Below are positions 1 through 6,740 of a DNA stretch of 15,026 nucleotides, one piece after another; the stretch's first letter is position 1, and the number at the start of each line of letters is the position of its first letter. The DNA lies in assembly GCA_904419835.1 (NCBI GenBank), contig CAJFTA010000056.1, forward strand, positions 1 through 15,026. The letters run 5' to 3'. The notes below the pieces were generated by a model. That model was not told the DNA's origin and ran no database searches. It was given only the letters and a program-made list of their open reading frames with translations. Both the position numbers and the translations under genes were made by a program. The DNA comes from an uncultured Pseudoflavonifractor sp. (GTDB lineage: Bacteria > Bacillota > Clostridia > Oscillospirales > Oscillospiraceae).

Positions 1-201
1 AATGTCGTACCCCAGCACATCGGCCAGCTCCACAGCCTCGCCATAGCGCAGGCTGCCGCGTTTCAGCTTGTCCGACAGGTTGGGGACGCTGCTGCTCCAG
101 CCGTATTCGTCGGCCAGGATTTCCACAGCCTCGCTCATGGTCATGCCAGCCCGGATAATATACGACTTAATCTCGTTTCGGTAAATTTCTTTATTTCTCA
201 T
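1..201 (-). CDS. Small HTH-like protein, 5' part (runs off the left edge)
   Basis: The first 67 codons of a leftward gene are present; the 3' end lies outside the window. The start is the ATG at 201-199, preceded by AAGGAGGG at a good distance. The visible protein begins MRNKEIYRNEIKSYIIRAG, followed by helices reading MSEAVEILADEYGW, SVPNLSDKLKRGSLRYGEA and VELADVLGYDI. This arrangement (a helix, then NLSDKLKRGSL, then a final ELADVLG helix) resembles small XRE/DUF6471-like helix-turn-helix proteins common on mobile elements of Firmicutes. A DNA-binding role is inferred from that resemblance; no specific target is known. It diverges from the XRE regulator gene, with about 635 bp of non-coding DNA between them. 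Confidence 0.6.
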   Translation of the reverse strand, partial: MRNKEIYRNEIKSYIIRAGMTMSEAVEILADEYGWSSSVPNLSDKLKRGSLRYGEAVELADVLGYDI

Positions 202-343
202 AGCTTTTGCCCTCCTTGTTTGTTTGCTTAGCGGTGAAGCCGATGCGCTGATGAGCGTACTTGGGTTCATCGCTGGGCAATGGATAATGGTATGCGACTA
301 ACTGTTTCCTCTGCCGTATGCGAAGCCCTGTTCACAACTGTCA

Positions 344-387
344 GGCTTCGGTTTCACTGTTCCGCGGCTTCGGTTTCACTGTTCCGC
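344..387. repeat. Perfect tandem duplication of a 22-bp unit
   Basis: Bases 344-365 and 366-387 are identical, head to tail, with no spacer. The unit starts GGCTTCGGTTT and ends CACTGTTCCGC. Only two copies are present. It could be a replication-slippage product or a pair of binding sites (two turns of the helix apart); nothing further supports either reading. Confidence 0.9.
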
Positions 388-777
388 GTGGATTTTCGCA
401 GAACGGGGAAATCATGCGCCAGACAGCGTACCAGCTTCGCCATCCGGTGTATCGCGCTTTGATGGCGTTATCAATATGAAAACGCCGGATTTTTCGCTGT
501 TTTTACTTTCTTTGAAAACATCGCTGCATTTTTGCCGTTCTCTCCGAATGCCGTTCCTGCCCCAGCCTTTTCAGCGGCGTATCCCGGCATTGACACGCTC
601 TCCCGTGCTTTCAAATAAGCGTGGTCATGGCGCTGCTTCCCCTGCCGGGGGTATCCCATTCGGACGGTCATGTGGTTTTCAAGGTTCTGGTGTCTCTCGA
701 CAAGTACAGTTTAACGAAAAATCGGGGCTGTTCCCGTATATCCAAAAGGTTGGAGAATGGGTACGAAAAGCGGAAAT

Positions 778-807
778 TTCCACGCTTATAGAAATCTGTG
801 TTATAAT
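778..807 (+). promoter_or_regulatory. Extended -10 promoter for the XRE regulator gene
   Basis: A perfect TATAAT at 802-807 is preceded by TG one base upstream (TGTTATAAT), an extended -10. The -35 is weak (TTCCAC at 778-783, 18-bp spacer), as is common with extended -10 promoters. The expected transcript start is near 814, leaving a short leader that holds a G-rich ribosome site before the ATG at 837. Confidence 0.65.
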
Positions 808-836
808 GGGAAGCAGAACGAGAGGGGGGCGCGGAT

Positions 837-1679
837 ATGAACATCAAGCTGACGATCCCAGAGCGGCTCAAAGATTTGCGGACAGAGCGCGGTTTTACGC
901 TGGAGCAGCTGTCCGAGGCCACAGGCATTTCCCGTGCCGCCCTCGGCAAATATGAGGCAGACGATTTTAAGGACATTAGTCCGTTCAGCATCGCGGCGCT
1001 GGCAAAGTTCTATGGTGTGTCCGCCGATTACCTGATGGGTTTGACGGAAACAAAAAATCACCCAAACACAGAGCTGGAAGCCCTGCATCTGGGTGATGGT
1101 GCGATTGAGGTATTGAAGGATGGACAGTTTAACCACCGGCTGCTGTCGGAGCTGATCTGCCACAAAGATTTTCAGCGTTTGATGCTGGATGCGGAAATCT
1201 ATGTTGACCGCATTGCAGATATGCGGATCAACGACATGAACGCTGTGCTGGAAACCGTGCGTCAAATGGTGCTGGCAAAGCGAGAGGATAGTGCGAACGA
1301 TCTCTATCTGCGCACACTGGAATTGGCGCAGGTGTCTGAGGAAGAATACTTCGGTCATGTGGTTGCAGATGACCTGACAGGGATACTCCGCGATATTCGT
1401 GAGTCACACAAAACCGACAGCACGATAGCGGACGAGCCGTCCGCCGCTGCACAAGCCCAGCAGCAGTTGCAGACCGCCATGAATTTCGAGGGCAGCAGCG
1501 ACGAAAAGAAGGCGAGGGCCTTTCTGGTGACCTTCGGCATTGACTATGATGCGATCACCAAAGAGCAGTTCGTTAATCTGATTGAGGTGCTGCGGCTGTC
1601 GAAACATATGAAAAATTCCGTAAACCAGCAAGGCAAAAGCAATATGACACACGGAAAAGGCAAACGGAAACGTAAATAG
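837..1679 (+). CDS. XRE-family helix-turn-helix transcriptional regulator
   Basis: 280 residues. Residues 10-70 form a typical XRE/HTH_3 domain: LKDLRTERGFTLEQLSEATG, then ISRAALGKYE, closed by FSIAALAKFYGVSADYLMGL. The remaining ~210 residues look mostly helical and match no enzyme I recognise; they probably mediate dimerisation or sensing. The protein ends in a basic tail (GKGKRKRK). The ATG at 837 follows AGGGGGG and an extended -10 promoter. A strong hairpin follows the TAG stop at once, so it appears to be a single-gene unit. Similar long XRE proteins are common on integrative and conjugative elements of gut Firmicutes, which fits the lower GC of this gene compared with those to the right. 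Its operator and target genes cannot be named from this sequence. Confidence 0.88.
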   Translation: MNIKLTIPERLKDLRTERGFTLEQLSEATGISRAALGKYEADDFKDISPFSIAALAKFYGVSADYLMGLTETKNHPNTELEALHLGDGAIEVLKDGQFNHRLLSELICHKDFQRLMLDAEIYVDRIADMRINDMNAVLETVRQMVLAKREDSANDLYLRTLELAQVSEEEYFGHVVADDLTGILRDIRESHKTDSTIADEPSAAAQAQQQLQTAMNFEGSSDEKKARAFLVTFGIDYDAITKEQFVNLIEVLRLSKHMKNSVNQQGKSNMTHGKGKRKRK

Positions 1680-1685
1680 GCAAGA

Positions 1686-1730
1686 AAATACGCCGTATCC
1701 AGCAAAATCTGCTGGATACAGCGTATTTCT
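1686..1730 (+). terminator. Strong hairpin terminator after the XRE gene
   Basis: Arms 1686-1704 and 1710-1728 pair over 19 positions with a single C/A mismatch, around a 5-base loop (AAATC). The outer part of the stem is A/T (AAATAC/GTATTT) and is followed by CTTC, so the U-tract lies partly inside the stem. It begins six bases after the stop codon. The symmetry means it could act on both strands and also shield the facing surface-protein gene. Confidence 0.8.
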
Positions 1731-1840
1731 TCGTTGCCCAATCCTGCCTGACAGATGCCATAATCATAATTCTTTCAAATCACTTTCTTATGAGCACCTG
1801 TCCCATCGGGCGGTCATTTTTTATGGCGTTTATGGTTCTC

Positions 1841-4800
1841 TTACTTGGTGATCTGGAAGCTGCGGGTAATGGGCGCGGCCATGTAGTTGCCGCCCAGAAT
1901 GCACACGGTGACCACATAGCGGCCCGGCTCGGTGGGCGGGGTGGTGGTGGAGGAGTAGATGCGCCAGCTGCTGGTAAAGCCGGAGTAGAGGTAGTGGACG
2001 CTGCTCTGGTCGTCCACGGGCAGGCCGTCGTAGCTGAGGGTGGCGCCGAAATCGAAGGTCTTGGCCTCCTCGGCGGTGAGCTTGCCGCCCGGAATGTCCA
2101 TGTTCCAGGTCAGGTTGGAGCCGCTCAGGCGCATCCGCACCAGCAGGAAGCCCATGCCCACGCCGGTGGTGTAGTTCTTGCTGTCGGTGACCACGCCCAC
2201 GGTGTACAGGCCGGCCCGGTTGGGGGTGCCGAAGGAGATGCGCACGCTGTCCAGGATGCCGGGCAGCTTGTTGATGACGGACATGATCTGGCCGAAGGTG
2301 CCGGTGTCGATGTTCAGCTTGTCCAGCAGATCCAGCAGGCCCTGGGTATTGAACAGCTCCCGCAGCTCGCCCACGGTGACGCCCTCGTTGAGCATCTCGG
2401 TCAGGGTCTTCTGGCCGATGGCCGCCAGGGCCTGGTCAATGAGCTTGAGGACGAAGGAGCCCTCAGCGGTGTAGCGGTCGGGCAGGTCCAGGTAGATGCC
2501 GGTGGTCACATTGCTGGTGATGCCGGCGTAGATGGTGTACAGGTCGAACTCGTCGGCGGGATTGGTGGTGATAAAGCCCTCGGGGATGGCATCGCCGGCA
2601 AAGATGTTGTCGGAGTGGACGGACACGCTGACCTTGGCCTTGTCCACGGTGACGGTGCCCTCGGCGGAGCCGGGCTTGTACTCGGCGCCGCCGTTGTAGG
2701 TGATCAGGACGGCCTGGTTCTCACCCGCGCCCATCTTGGGGAAGGCGCCGATGAGCTGGCCCAGCACCCAGTACTCCTTGCCCTCAATGGGCACCCACTG
2801 AGTCAGGGCATCGCTGTTGATGAGGTCCCCCAGTCCGGGAATCTGGCCCAGAATGTCGTCCAGACCCAGGTCCACGCCGGTCTCGGCGTCGGTCAGCTTG
2901 GCCTTGTACTGGATGGTGAAATTGTCGATGGTCAGGGTCTCACGGGCGGGCAGGGTGGAGTTGTCCCAGTCGATGAGGTTGTCGAAGATGGCCTGCTCCA
3001 TGACGGCGGGGTCCATGTTGTAGGTGAAGGACACGCCGCTCTTCAGGGCCACCACGCTCTCCAGACGGTTGTCGGTGGTGGTCACGTCCACGGTGACGGA
3101 GCCGCCCCGATAGGTCTGATTGCCGGCCCAGGAGATGCGGATCTCCCACTTGCCCTCGCCGAACTTCACCAGGCCGGTGAGGTCGGTCTCAGTCAGGGGC
3201 TTGAAGCTGTCGGTGATGCCGGTCTTGTCGGTGTTGTACTCCACGGTCACGTCGGCGGCGGTGAGCCCCTCGGGGTTGACGGTGGAGGACACCACGGCAT
3301 TGTAGATGGCCTGGGCGGTGGCGGCGTAGTCATAGCCCTGGTCTGCGGTGAACTTCATGCCCACCTCGTAGGGACCCTCGTTCAGGACGAACTGGACCTG
3401 CTCCCGGTCCTTTACCTCGACAGACGCCTCAATGGTGACAGGGGCGTAGGTCCGGTCGCCGGGGTAGACAATGCGGATCTGCTGGATGCCGACGGAGATG
3501 GCGGGGAAGCCGATGCCGCCCACCACGGACTGGCCCTCCAGAGGCAGCCACTTGGAGTCCAGGGAGGTGATGCCCTTGTAGTAGTACTCGATGGTCACGT
3601 TGCCGGCGGTGAGCACGGAGGACTCGGCCACCACGGCGCCAAAGATGGCGGTGCGCAGGGCGTCATAGTCCACCTCCATGTCCTCGCCCACGGCCAGGGT
3701 CACGGCGTCGGGGGTCTCCTTCAGGGTGTAGGGGACCTGCTCCCGGCCCTCCACGATGTCGACGGTGGTGTCAGCGGAGGCGGCGGTATAGCTGGCGTTG
3801 CCGTTCCAGGAGACGCGGACCTGCTGGCCGTCGCCCAGGGTCATGGCGGGGTAGGTCAGCCCGCTGCTCTTTCCGCCCTCCAGGGGCATCCAGGCCTTGC
3901 CCAGATCGCCCACGGAGCCGGTGGTGGCGGTGGCGTAGTACTCGATGGTCACGTCATCGACCGTCAGCTCAGGGGTGGTGGACGCCACCACGGCGGCAAA
4001 GATGGCGGCGCGGAGGGCGTCGTAGTTGATGGAGCCGTCCTCATGGTAGGTCACGCCGGCGGACTGGCCGTCCTTCAGCACGATGGAACCGGCGGTGCGC
4101 TCGGTAAAGGTGACGGTGGTTTCGGCGGAGGTGTCGTAGACGGTGGTGGTACCGGCGTAGGAGACGCGGATCTTCTGCTCACCGGCGGAGATGGCGGGGT
4201 AGGTCACAGGAATGCCCAGCACAGTGTCCTTACCGCCCTCCAGGGGCATCCAGGCCTTGCCTGCACTACCGACGGAACCGGTGGTAGCGGTGGCGTAGTA
4301 CTCGATGGTCACGTCGGCCAGGGACAGCTCAGGGGTGGTGGAGGCCACCACAGCATCAAAGATGGCCTGCCGCAGGGCGTCGTAGTTGACGGTGGCGTCC
4401 TCGTTGTAGGGCAGCGCCACGGAGCAGCCCTCATTCAGGGTGATGGAGGAGGACAGCTTGGCGGTTTTGGTCAGGGTGACTTCAGCGGTGGAACCGGCGA
4501 GGCGGACCTGATAATTGCCGTCCCCGTTGTCCGCAAGGGCGGGGTGGGTAAAGGTGGTGGTGACAAACACGACCTTCTTCTCGCTGGTAAAGCCGTTGAC
4601 CGAGCCCCAGGCGTCGTTGGTCAGCAGGCCGTTCTTGCCGGTGCAGTAATACTCCCAGTCAAGGGTCTGGGGGTCCACACCCTCCTTGTCCACCACAAGG
4701 GCGTTAAACAGGGCCTGCTTCACAGTCTCTTCGTCCGCACCGGCGGGGATAACGGCGGTGCCGTTCTTGAGCTGGACGTCGGCGGAAAGGGGTGCGGCGG

Positions 4801-4933
4801 TCTCCTCCACGGCGGCGGTCTCGTTGGACCAGGGCCACCAGGCGGCGGAGGCGGTCAGGGGGGCGCATTGGGTCAGGGTCAGGGCGGCCAGCAGGGCGGC
4901 CAGACCTCTGCGCAGGGGGCGGCGGGTTCTCAC
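1841..4933 (-). CDS. Large secreted protein with about six tandem Ig-like repeats
   Basis: About 1030 residues. I prefer the GTG start at 4933, which has AGAGGA nine bases upstream and gives a compact signal peptide; the ATG at 4951 has no clear ribosome site. From the GTG, residues 1-31 are Arg-rich, then hydrophobic (LAALLAALTL), ending in ASA/A, a signal peptidase I site. Residues ~52-762 hold six degenerate units of about 105-140 residues. Each has a helix like ALRQAIFDAVVAS, then VTIEYY, then (K)WxPLEG, then (I/V)RVSYxG. Units 2 and 3 are nearly identical, offset by 120 residues. Residues ~765-1030 form a different C-terminal region with MBG/Ig-like sequence. No LPXTG, SLH or transmembrane anchor is visible, so how it attaches, if it does, is unknown. 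Probable surface or secreted adhesin- or matrix-like protein; its ligand is unknown. Confidence 0.85.
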   Translation of the reverse strand: MRTRRPLRRGLAALLAALTLTQCAPLTASAAWWPWSNETAAVEETAAPLSADVQLKNGTAVIPAGADEETVKQALFNALVVDKEGVDPQTLDWEYYCTGKNGLLTNDAWGSVNGFTSEKKVVFVTTTFTHPALADNGDGNYQVRLAGSTAEVTLTKTAKLSSSITLNEGCSVALPYNEDATVNYDALRQAIFDAVVASTTPELSLADVTIEYYATATTGSVGSAGKAWMPLEGGKDTVLGIPVTYPAISAGEQKIRVSYAGTTTVYDTSAETTVTFTERTAGSIVLKDGQSAGVTYHEDGSINYDALRAAIFAAVVASTTPELTVDDVTIEYYATATTGSVGDLGKAWMPLEGGKSSGLTYPAMTLGDGQQVRVSWNGNASYTAASADTTVDIVEGREQVPYTLKETPDAVTLAVGEDMEVDYDALRTAIFGAVVAESSVLTAGNVTIEYYYKGITSLDSKWLPLEGQSVVGGIGFPAISVGIQQIRIVYPGDRTYAPVTIEASVEVKDREQVQFVLNEGPYEVGMKFTADQGYDYAATAQAIYNAVVSSTVNPEGLTAADVTVEYNTDKTGITDSFKPLTETDLTGLVKFGEGKWEIRISWAGNQTYRGGSVTVDVTTTDNRLESVVALKSGVSFTYNMDPAVMEQAIFDNLIDWDNSTLPARETLTIDNFTIQYKAKLTDAETGVDLGLDDILGQIPGLGDLINSDALTQWVPIEGKEYWVLGQLIGAFPKMGAGENQAVLITYNGGAEYKPGSAEGTVTVDKAKVSVSVHSDNIFAGDAIPEGFITTNPADEFDLYTIYAGITSNVTTGIYLDLPDRYTAEGSFVLKLIDQALAAIGQKTLTEMLNEGVTVGELRELFNTQGLLDLLDKLNIDTGTFGQIMSVINKLPGILDSVRISFGTPNRAGLYTVGVVTDSKNYTTGVGMGFLLVRMRLSGSNLTWNMDIPGGKLTAEEAKTFDFGATLSYDGLPVDDQSSVHYLYSGFTSSWRIYSSTTTPPTEPGRYVVTVCILGGNYMAAPITRSFQITK
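3872..4387 (-). repeat. Recently duplicated 360-bp repeat units inside the surface protein
   Basis: Segments 4387-4232 and 4027-3872 (leftward reading) encode nearly the same ~52 residues, beginning NYDALR and ending WMPLEGGK, exactly 360 bases apart. The DNA is also highly alike, including long identical runs around VTIEYYATATTGSVG. The other four units are far more diverged, so this pair looks like the latest duplication. Confidence 0.85.
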
Positions 4934-4977
4934 AGTAATCCATCCTCTCATGTTAATTTGTTCTTACACGCAGGTCA

Positions 4978-4993
4978 AAGTATTTGAATACTT
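4978..4993. promoter_or_regulatory. Perfect palindrome AAGTATTTGAATACTT in the surface-protein leader
   Basis: Seven-base arms AAGTATT/AATACTT flank a central TG. It lies just downstream of the expected leftward transcript start (near 5002) and about 45 bases before the GTG start. That is a classical place for a repressor operator; it could instead form a small hairpin in the mRNA leader. Confidence 0.5.
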
Positions 4994-5008
4994 CGGGGAT
5001 CGAATGGA

Positions 5009-5037
5009 ATTATATAGGAGGCGTCGTAAAAATGCAA
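5009..5037 (-). promoter_or_regulatory. Promoter of the surface-protein gene
   Basis: Read leftward: TTGCAT (5037-5032), a 17-bp spacer, then a perfect TATAAT (5014-5009). The expected transcript start is near 5002, giving a leader of about 70 bases to the GTG start. Confidence 0.6.
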
Positions 5038-5140
5038 TGATAAATCCCACAAAATATTCGATATATTTTGCGATTTTTACATATATCAAAGGATGAATTT
5101 GTGACCTTTGGAATTGCGACCCTCCGGCCGCGGATTCCTC

Positions 5141-5169
5141 CTGACAATTGGCCCGGACTGTGCTAAAAT
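5141..5169 (+). promoter_or_regulatory. Promoter of the M16 peptidase gene
   Basis: CTGACA (5141-5146), a 17-bp spacer, then TAAAAT (5164-5169), with TG one base before the -10. Both hexamers differ from the sigma-A consensus by one base. The expected start is near 5176, right at the first arm of an inverted repeat. Confidence 0.75.
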
Positions 5170-5173
5170 AGTG

Positions 5174-5262
5174 GCCGGATCATCCCGAGAACGGCAGAGG
5201 GGTAACGCCCCCTCCATCCGGCTATACTAAGGAAAGAAATGTAAAGATATAGGAGGCTTTCC
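5174..5262 (+). promoter_or_regulatory. Structured 5' leader of the M16 peptidase mRNA
   Basis: An outer stem GCCGGAT/ATCCGGC (5174-5180 with 5216-5222) encloses an inner stem GAGGGG/CCCCTC (5197-5202 with 5209-5214). A further pair GGAAAG/CTTTCC (5231-5236 with 5257-5262) places the ribosome site AGGAGG (5251-5256) in its loop next to the stem. No known riboswitch class is recognised. Control of translation by folding is possible but unproven. Confidence 0.4.
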
Positions 5263-5265
5263 GCT

Positions 5266-6516
5266 TTGTCATACGAAAAGAGAACCCTGCCCAACGGCGT
5301 GCGCATCCTCACTGAGCACGTCCCCGCCGTGCGCTCGGCGGCTCTGGGCATCTACGTGGGCGCCGGCAGCCGCCAGGAGAAGGCGGCGGAGAACGGCGCG
5401 GCCCACTTTATCGAGCACATGCTCTTCAAGGGCACCGCCCGGCGCACCGCCGCCGATCTGGCCGGGGAGATGGACGCGGTGGGCGGCCAGATCAACGCCT
5501 ATACCACCAAGGAGTCCACCTGCTTCTACGCCCGGGTGCTGGACACCCACCTGCCCCAGGCGGCGGACATCCTGTGCGACATGTTTTTCTCCTCCAGGTT
5601 CGACGAGACCGACGTGGAGACCGAGCGGGGCGTGGTGCTGGAGGAGATCGGCATGTACGAGGACAACCCGGAGGACCTGAGCGCCGAACGCCTGGCCGCC
5701 GGGGTGTACCACGGTTCCGCACTGGCCCGGCCCATCCTGGGCCGGAAGGCCACCCTGGAGAAGATGACCGGCGCCTGGCTGAAGGAGTACATGGCCTCCC
5801 ACTACCTGGCCGGGGACATTGTGGTGGCCCTGGCGGGCAGCTTTACCCAGCGGGACGCGGACGACCTGGCGGCCCGCTTTGCCGCCATGCCCGCCGGAGG
5901 CCTGCCCCAGCCCAGGGCGGCGGCATACACCCCCTGCGTCACGGTAAAGAAAAAGGCCATCGAGCAGAACCACCTGACCCTGGCCTTCCCCGGCCTGCCC
6001 TACGGGGACAGCCGCCGGTTCGCTCTCCAGCTCCTCTCCTCCATCCTGGGCAGCGGTATGTCCTCCCGGCTGTGGCAGCAGGTGCGGGAGAAGCGGGGCC
6101 TGTGCTACTCCATCTACTCCTACGGCGCGGGCCACGCCGACACCGGCCTCTACGCCGTCTATACCGCCCTGGGCCGGGAGACCGAGGCGGAGGCCATCCG
6201 CACCATTGTGGACACGGTGAAGGCCTTCCGGGACGGGGGCGTCACCCGGGAGGAGCTGGACCGGGCCAGAGAGCAGTCCAAAGCCAATGTGCTCATGGGC
6301 CTGGAGTCCACCCAGGCCCGCATGGCCCACCTGGGCCGCAGCGAGCTGACGATGGGGGAGGTGCTCACCCCCGACCAGATTATTGCCGCCTACGACGCCG
6401 TCACCGCCGACGACGTGCGGGCCCTGGCGGAGGAGATGTTCGACTTCTCCCGGGCCTCCCTGTCCGCCGTGGGCCGGGTGCGCACCGCCGACGAGTACCG
6501 GGAACTGCTGAACTGA
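5266..6516 (+). CDS. M16-family (pitrilysin/processing-peptidase-like) zinc metallopeptidase
   Basis: 416 residues, the usual length of single-unit bacterial M16B proteins. The inverted zinc motif HFIEH is at residues 47-51 (zinc ligands H47 and H51, catalytic E50). The third ligand is in VVLEE (E127, 76 residues after H51, as the family requires). The C-terminal half has the conserved GSGMSSRLWQQVREKRGLCYS block with the Arg/Tyr substrate-binding pair. There is no signal peptide, so a cytoplasmic peptidase acting on small or unfolded proteins is likely; its substrate is unknown. Translation starts at a TTG (5266), chosen because AGGAGG lies nine bases upstream and MSYEKRTLPNGVRIL is the standard N-terminus. 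It has its own promoter and appears to be single-gene. Neighbouring genes give no clue to its substrate. Confidence 0.93.
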   Translation: MSYEKRTLPNGVRILTEHVPAVRSAALGIYVGAGSRQEKAAENGAAHFIEHMLFKGTARRTAADLAGEMDAVGGQINAYTTKESTCFYARVLDTHLPQAADILCDMFFSSRFDETDVETERGVVLEEIGMYEDNPEDLSAERLAAGVYHGSALARPILGRKATLEKMTGAWLKEYMASHYLAGDIVVALAGSFTQRDADDLAARFAAMPAGGLPQPRAAAYTPCVTVKKKAIEQNHLTLAFPGLPYGDSRRFALQLLSSILGSGMSSRLWQQVREKRGLCYSIYSYGAGHADTGLYAVYTALGRETEAEAIRTIVDTVKAFRDGGVTREELDRAREQSKANVLMGLESTQARMAHLGRSELTMGEVLTPDQIIAAYDAVTADDVRALAEEMFDFSRASLSAVGRVRTADEYRELLN

Positions 6517-6658
6517 ACACCATACAGACGGGGGCGGCTCTGAAGTGACTCCGGCTTTTTCCACCGCCACACCTTTCTTCAGGAAATTGTATCTCACGTT
6601 ACATTCTTCCCCCGTCCGGCGTGCCATAATAATGCAAACAGCCCGGGTGTCCGCCCCC

Positions 6659-6687
6659 TTGCGGCCGTCCCGTCCGACTGCTATACT
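6659..6687 (+). promoter_or_regulatory. Promoter of ilvE
   Basis: TTGCGG (6659-6664), a 17-bp spacer, then TATACT (6682-6687) preceded by TG at 6679-6680 (extended -10). The start is expected near 6694, giving a leader of about 47 bases. No T-box or leader-peptide attenuator is visible in the 224-base gap upstream of ilvE. Confidence 0.65.
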
Positions 6688-6740
6688 AGAGCAAACAGGT
6701 GTTTCGCCCAACAATTCATTACAGTAAGGAGGCCGTCTCC

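Larger units (their letters stand above)
202..836. other. Gene-less stretch between two regulator genes
   Basis: About 635 bases separate two divergent DNA-binding-protein genes. Open frames here lack plausible ribosome sites or recognisable protein patterns, so I call no gene. It contains a perfect 22-bp tandem duplication (344-387), a small inverted repeat GGCGTT/AACGCC (464-469 and 481-486) followed by T-rich DNA, and the promoter of the rightward regulator near its right end. Base composition is more AT-rich and mixed than the central genes. It may be a regulatory or transfer region of an accessory element, but no origin or nick site can be shown. Confidence 0.5.
4952..5265. other. Divergent regulatory region between the surface protein and the M16 peptidase
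   Basis: This 314-base gap is AT-rich in its left half and has no supportable gene. It holds a leftward promoter (5009-5037), a 16-bp palindrome (4978-4993), a second palindrome with arms AAAATAT/ATATTTT (5051-5057 and 5063-5069), a rightward promoter (5141-5169) and a structured leader for the peptidase gene (5174-5262). Confidence 0.7.

Noticed and set aside
464..490. GGCGTT/AACGCC hairpin followed by T-rich DNA, considered as a terminator
   Set aside because: Six-base arms with an 11-base loop and no upstream gene on the same strand.
590..618. TTGACA at 590-595 considered as a promoter
   Set aside because: No acceptable -10 box at 16-18 bases spacing.
471..671. A 66-codon leftward frame in the gene-less stretch
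   Set aside because: No ribosome site or promoter and no recognised family; could be a small protein, but the evidence is too weak.
476..955. A 159-codon rightward frame overlapping the start of the XRE gene
   Set aside because: Overlaps the well-supported regulator in another frame, lacks a ribosome site and resembles no protein.
1790..4987. A 1065-codon rightward open frame covering the whole surface-protein gene on the other strand
   Set aside because: It is codon-in-phase with the real gene; antisense stops would need sense TTA, CTA or TCA codons, which are avoided in this GC-rich genome. Its protein is low-complexity Gly/His/Val/Gln with no domain or ribosome site.
5269..6714. A 481-codon leftward open frame opposite the M16 gene, and similar frames opposite ilvE (6681-7865), the M42 gene (8005-8991) and the PF06541 gene (9911-10840)
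   Set aside because: All are in-phase shadows of recognisable genes with biased composition and no family resemblance.
6545..6727. A 60-codon frame between the M16 gene and ilvE
   Set aside because: Runs through the ilvE promoter, has no ribosome site and an unremarkable composition.
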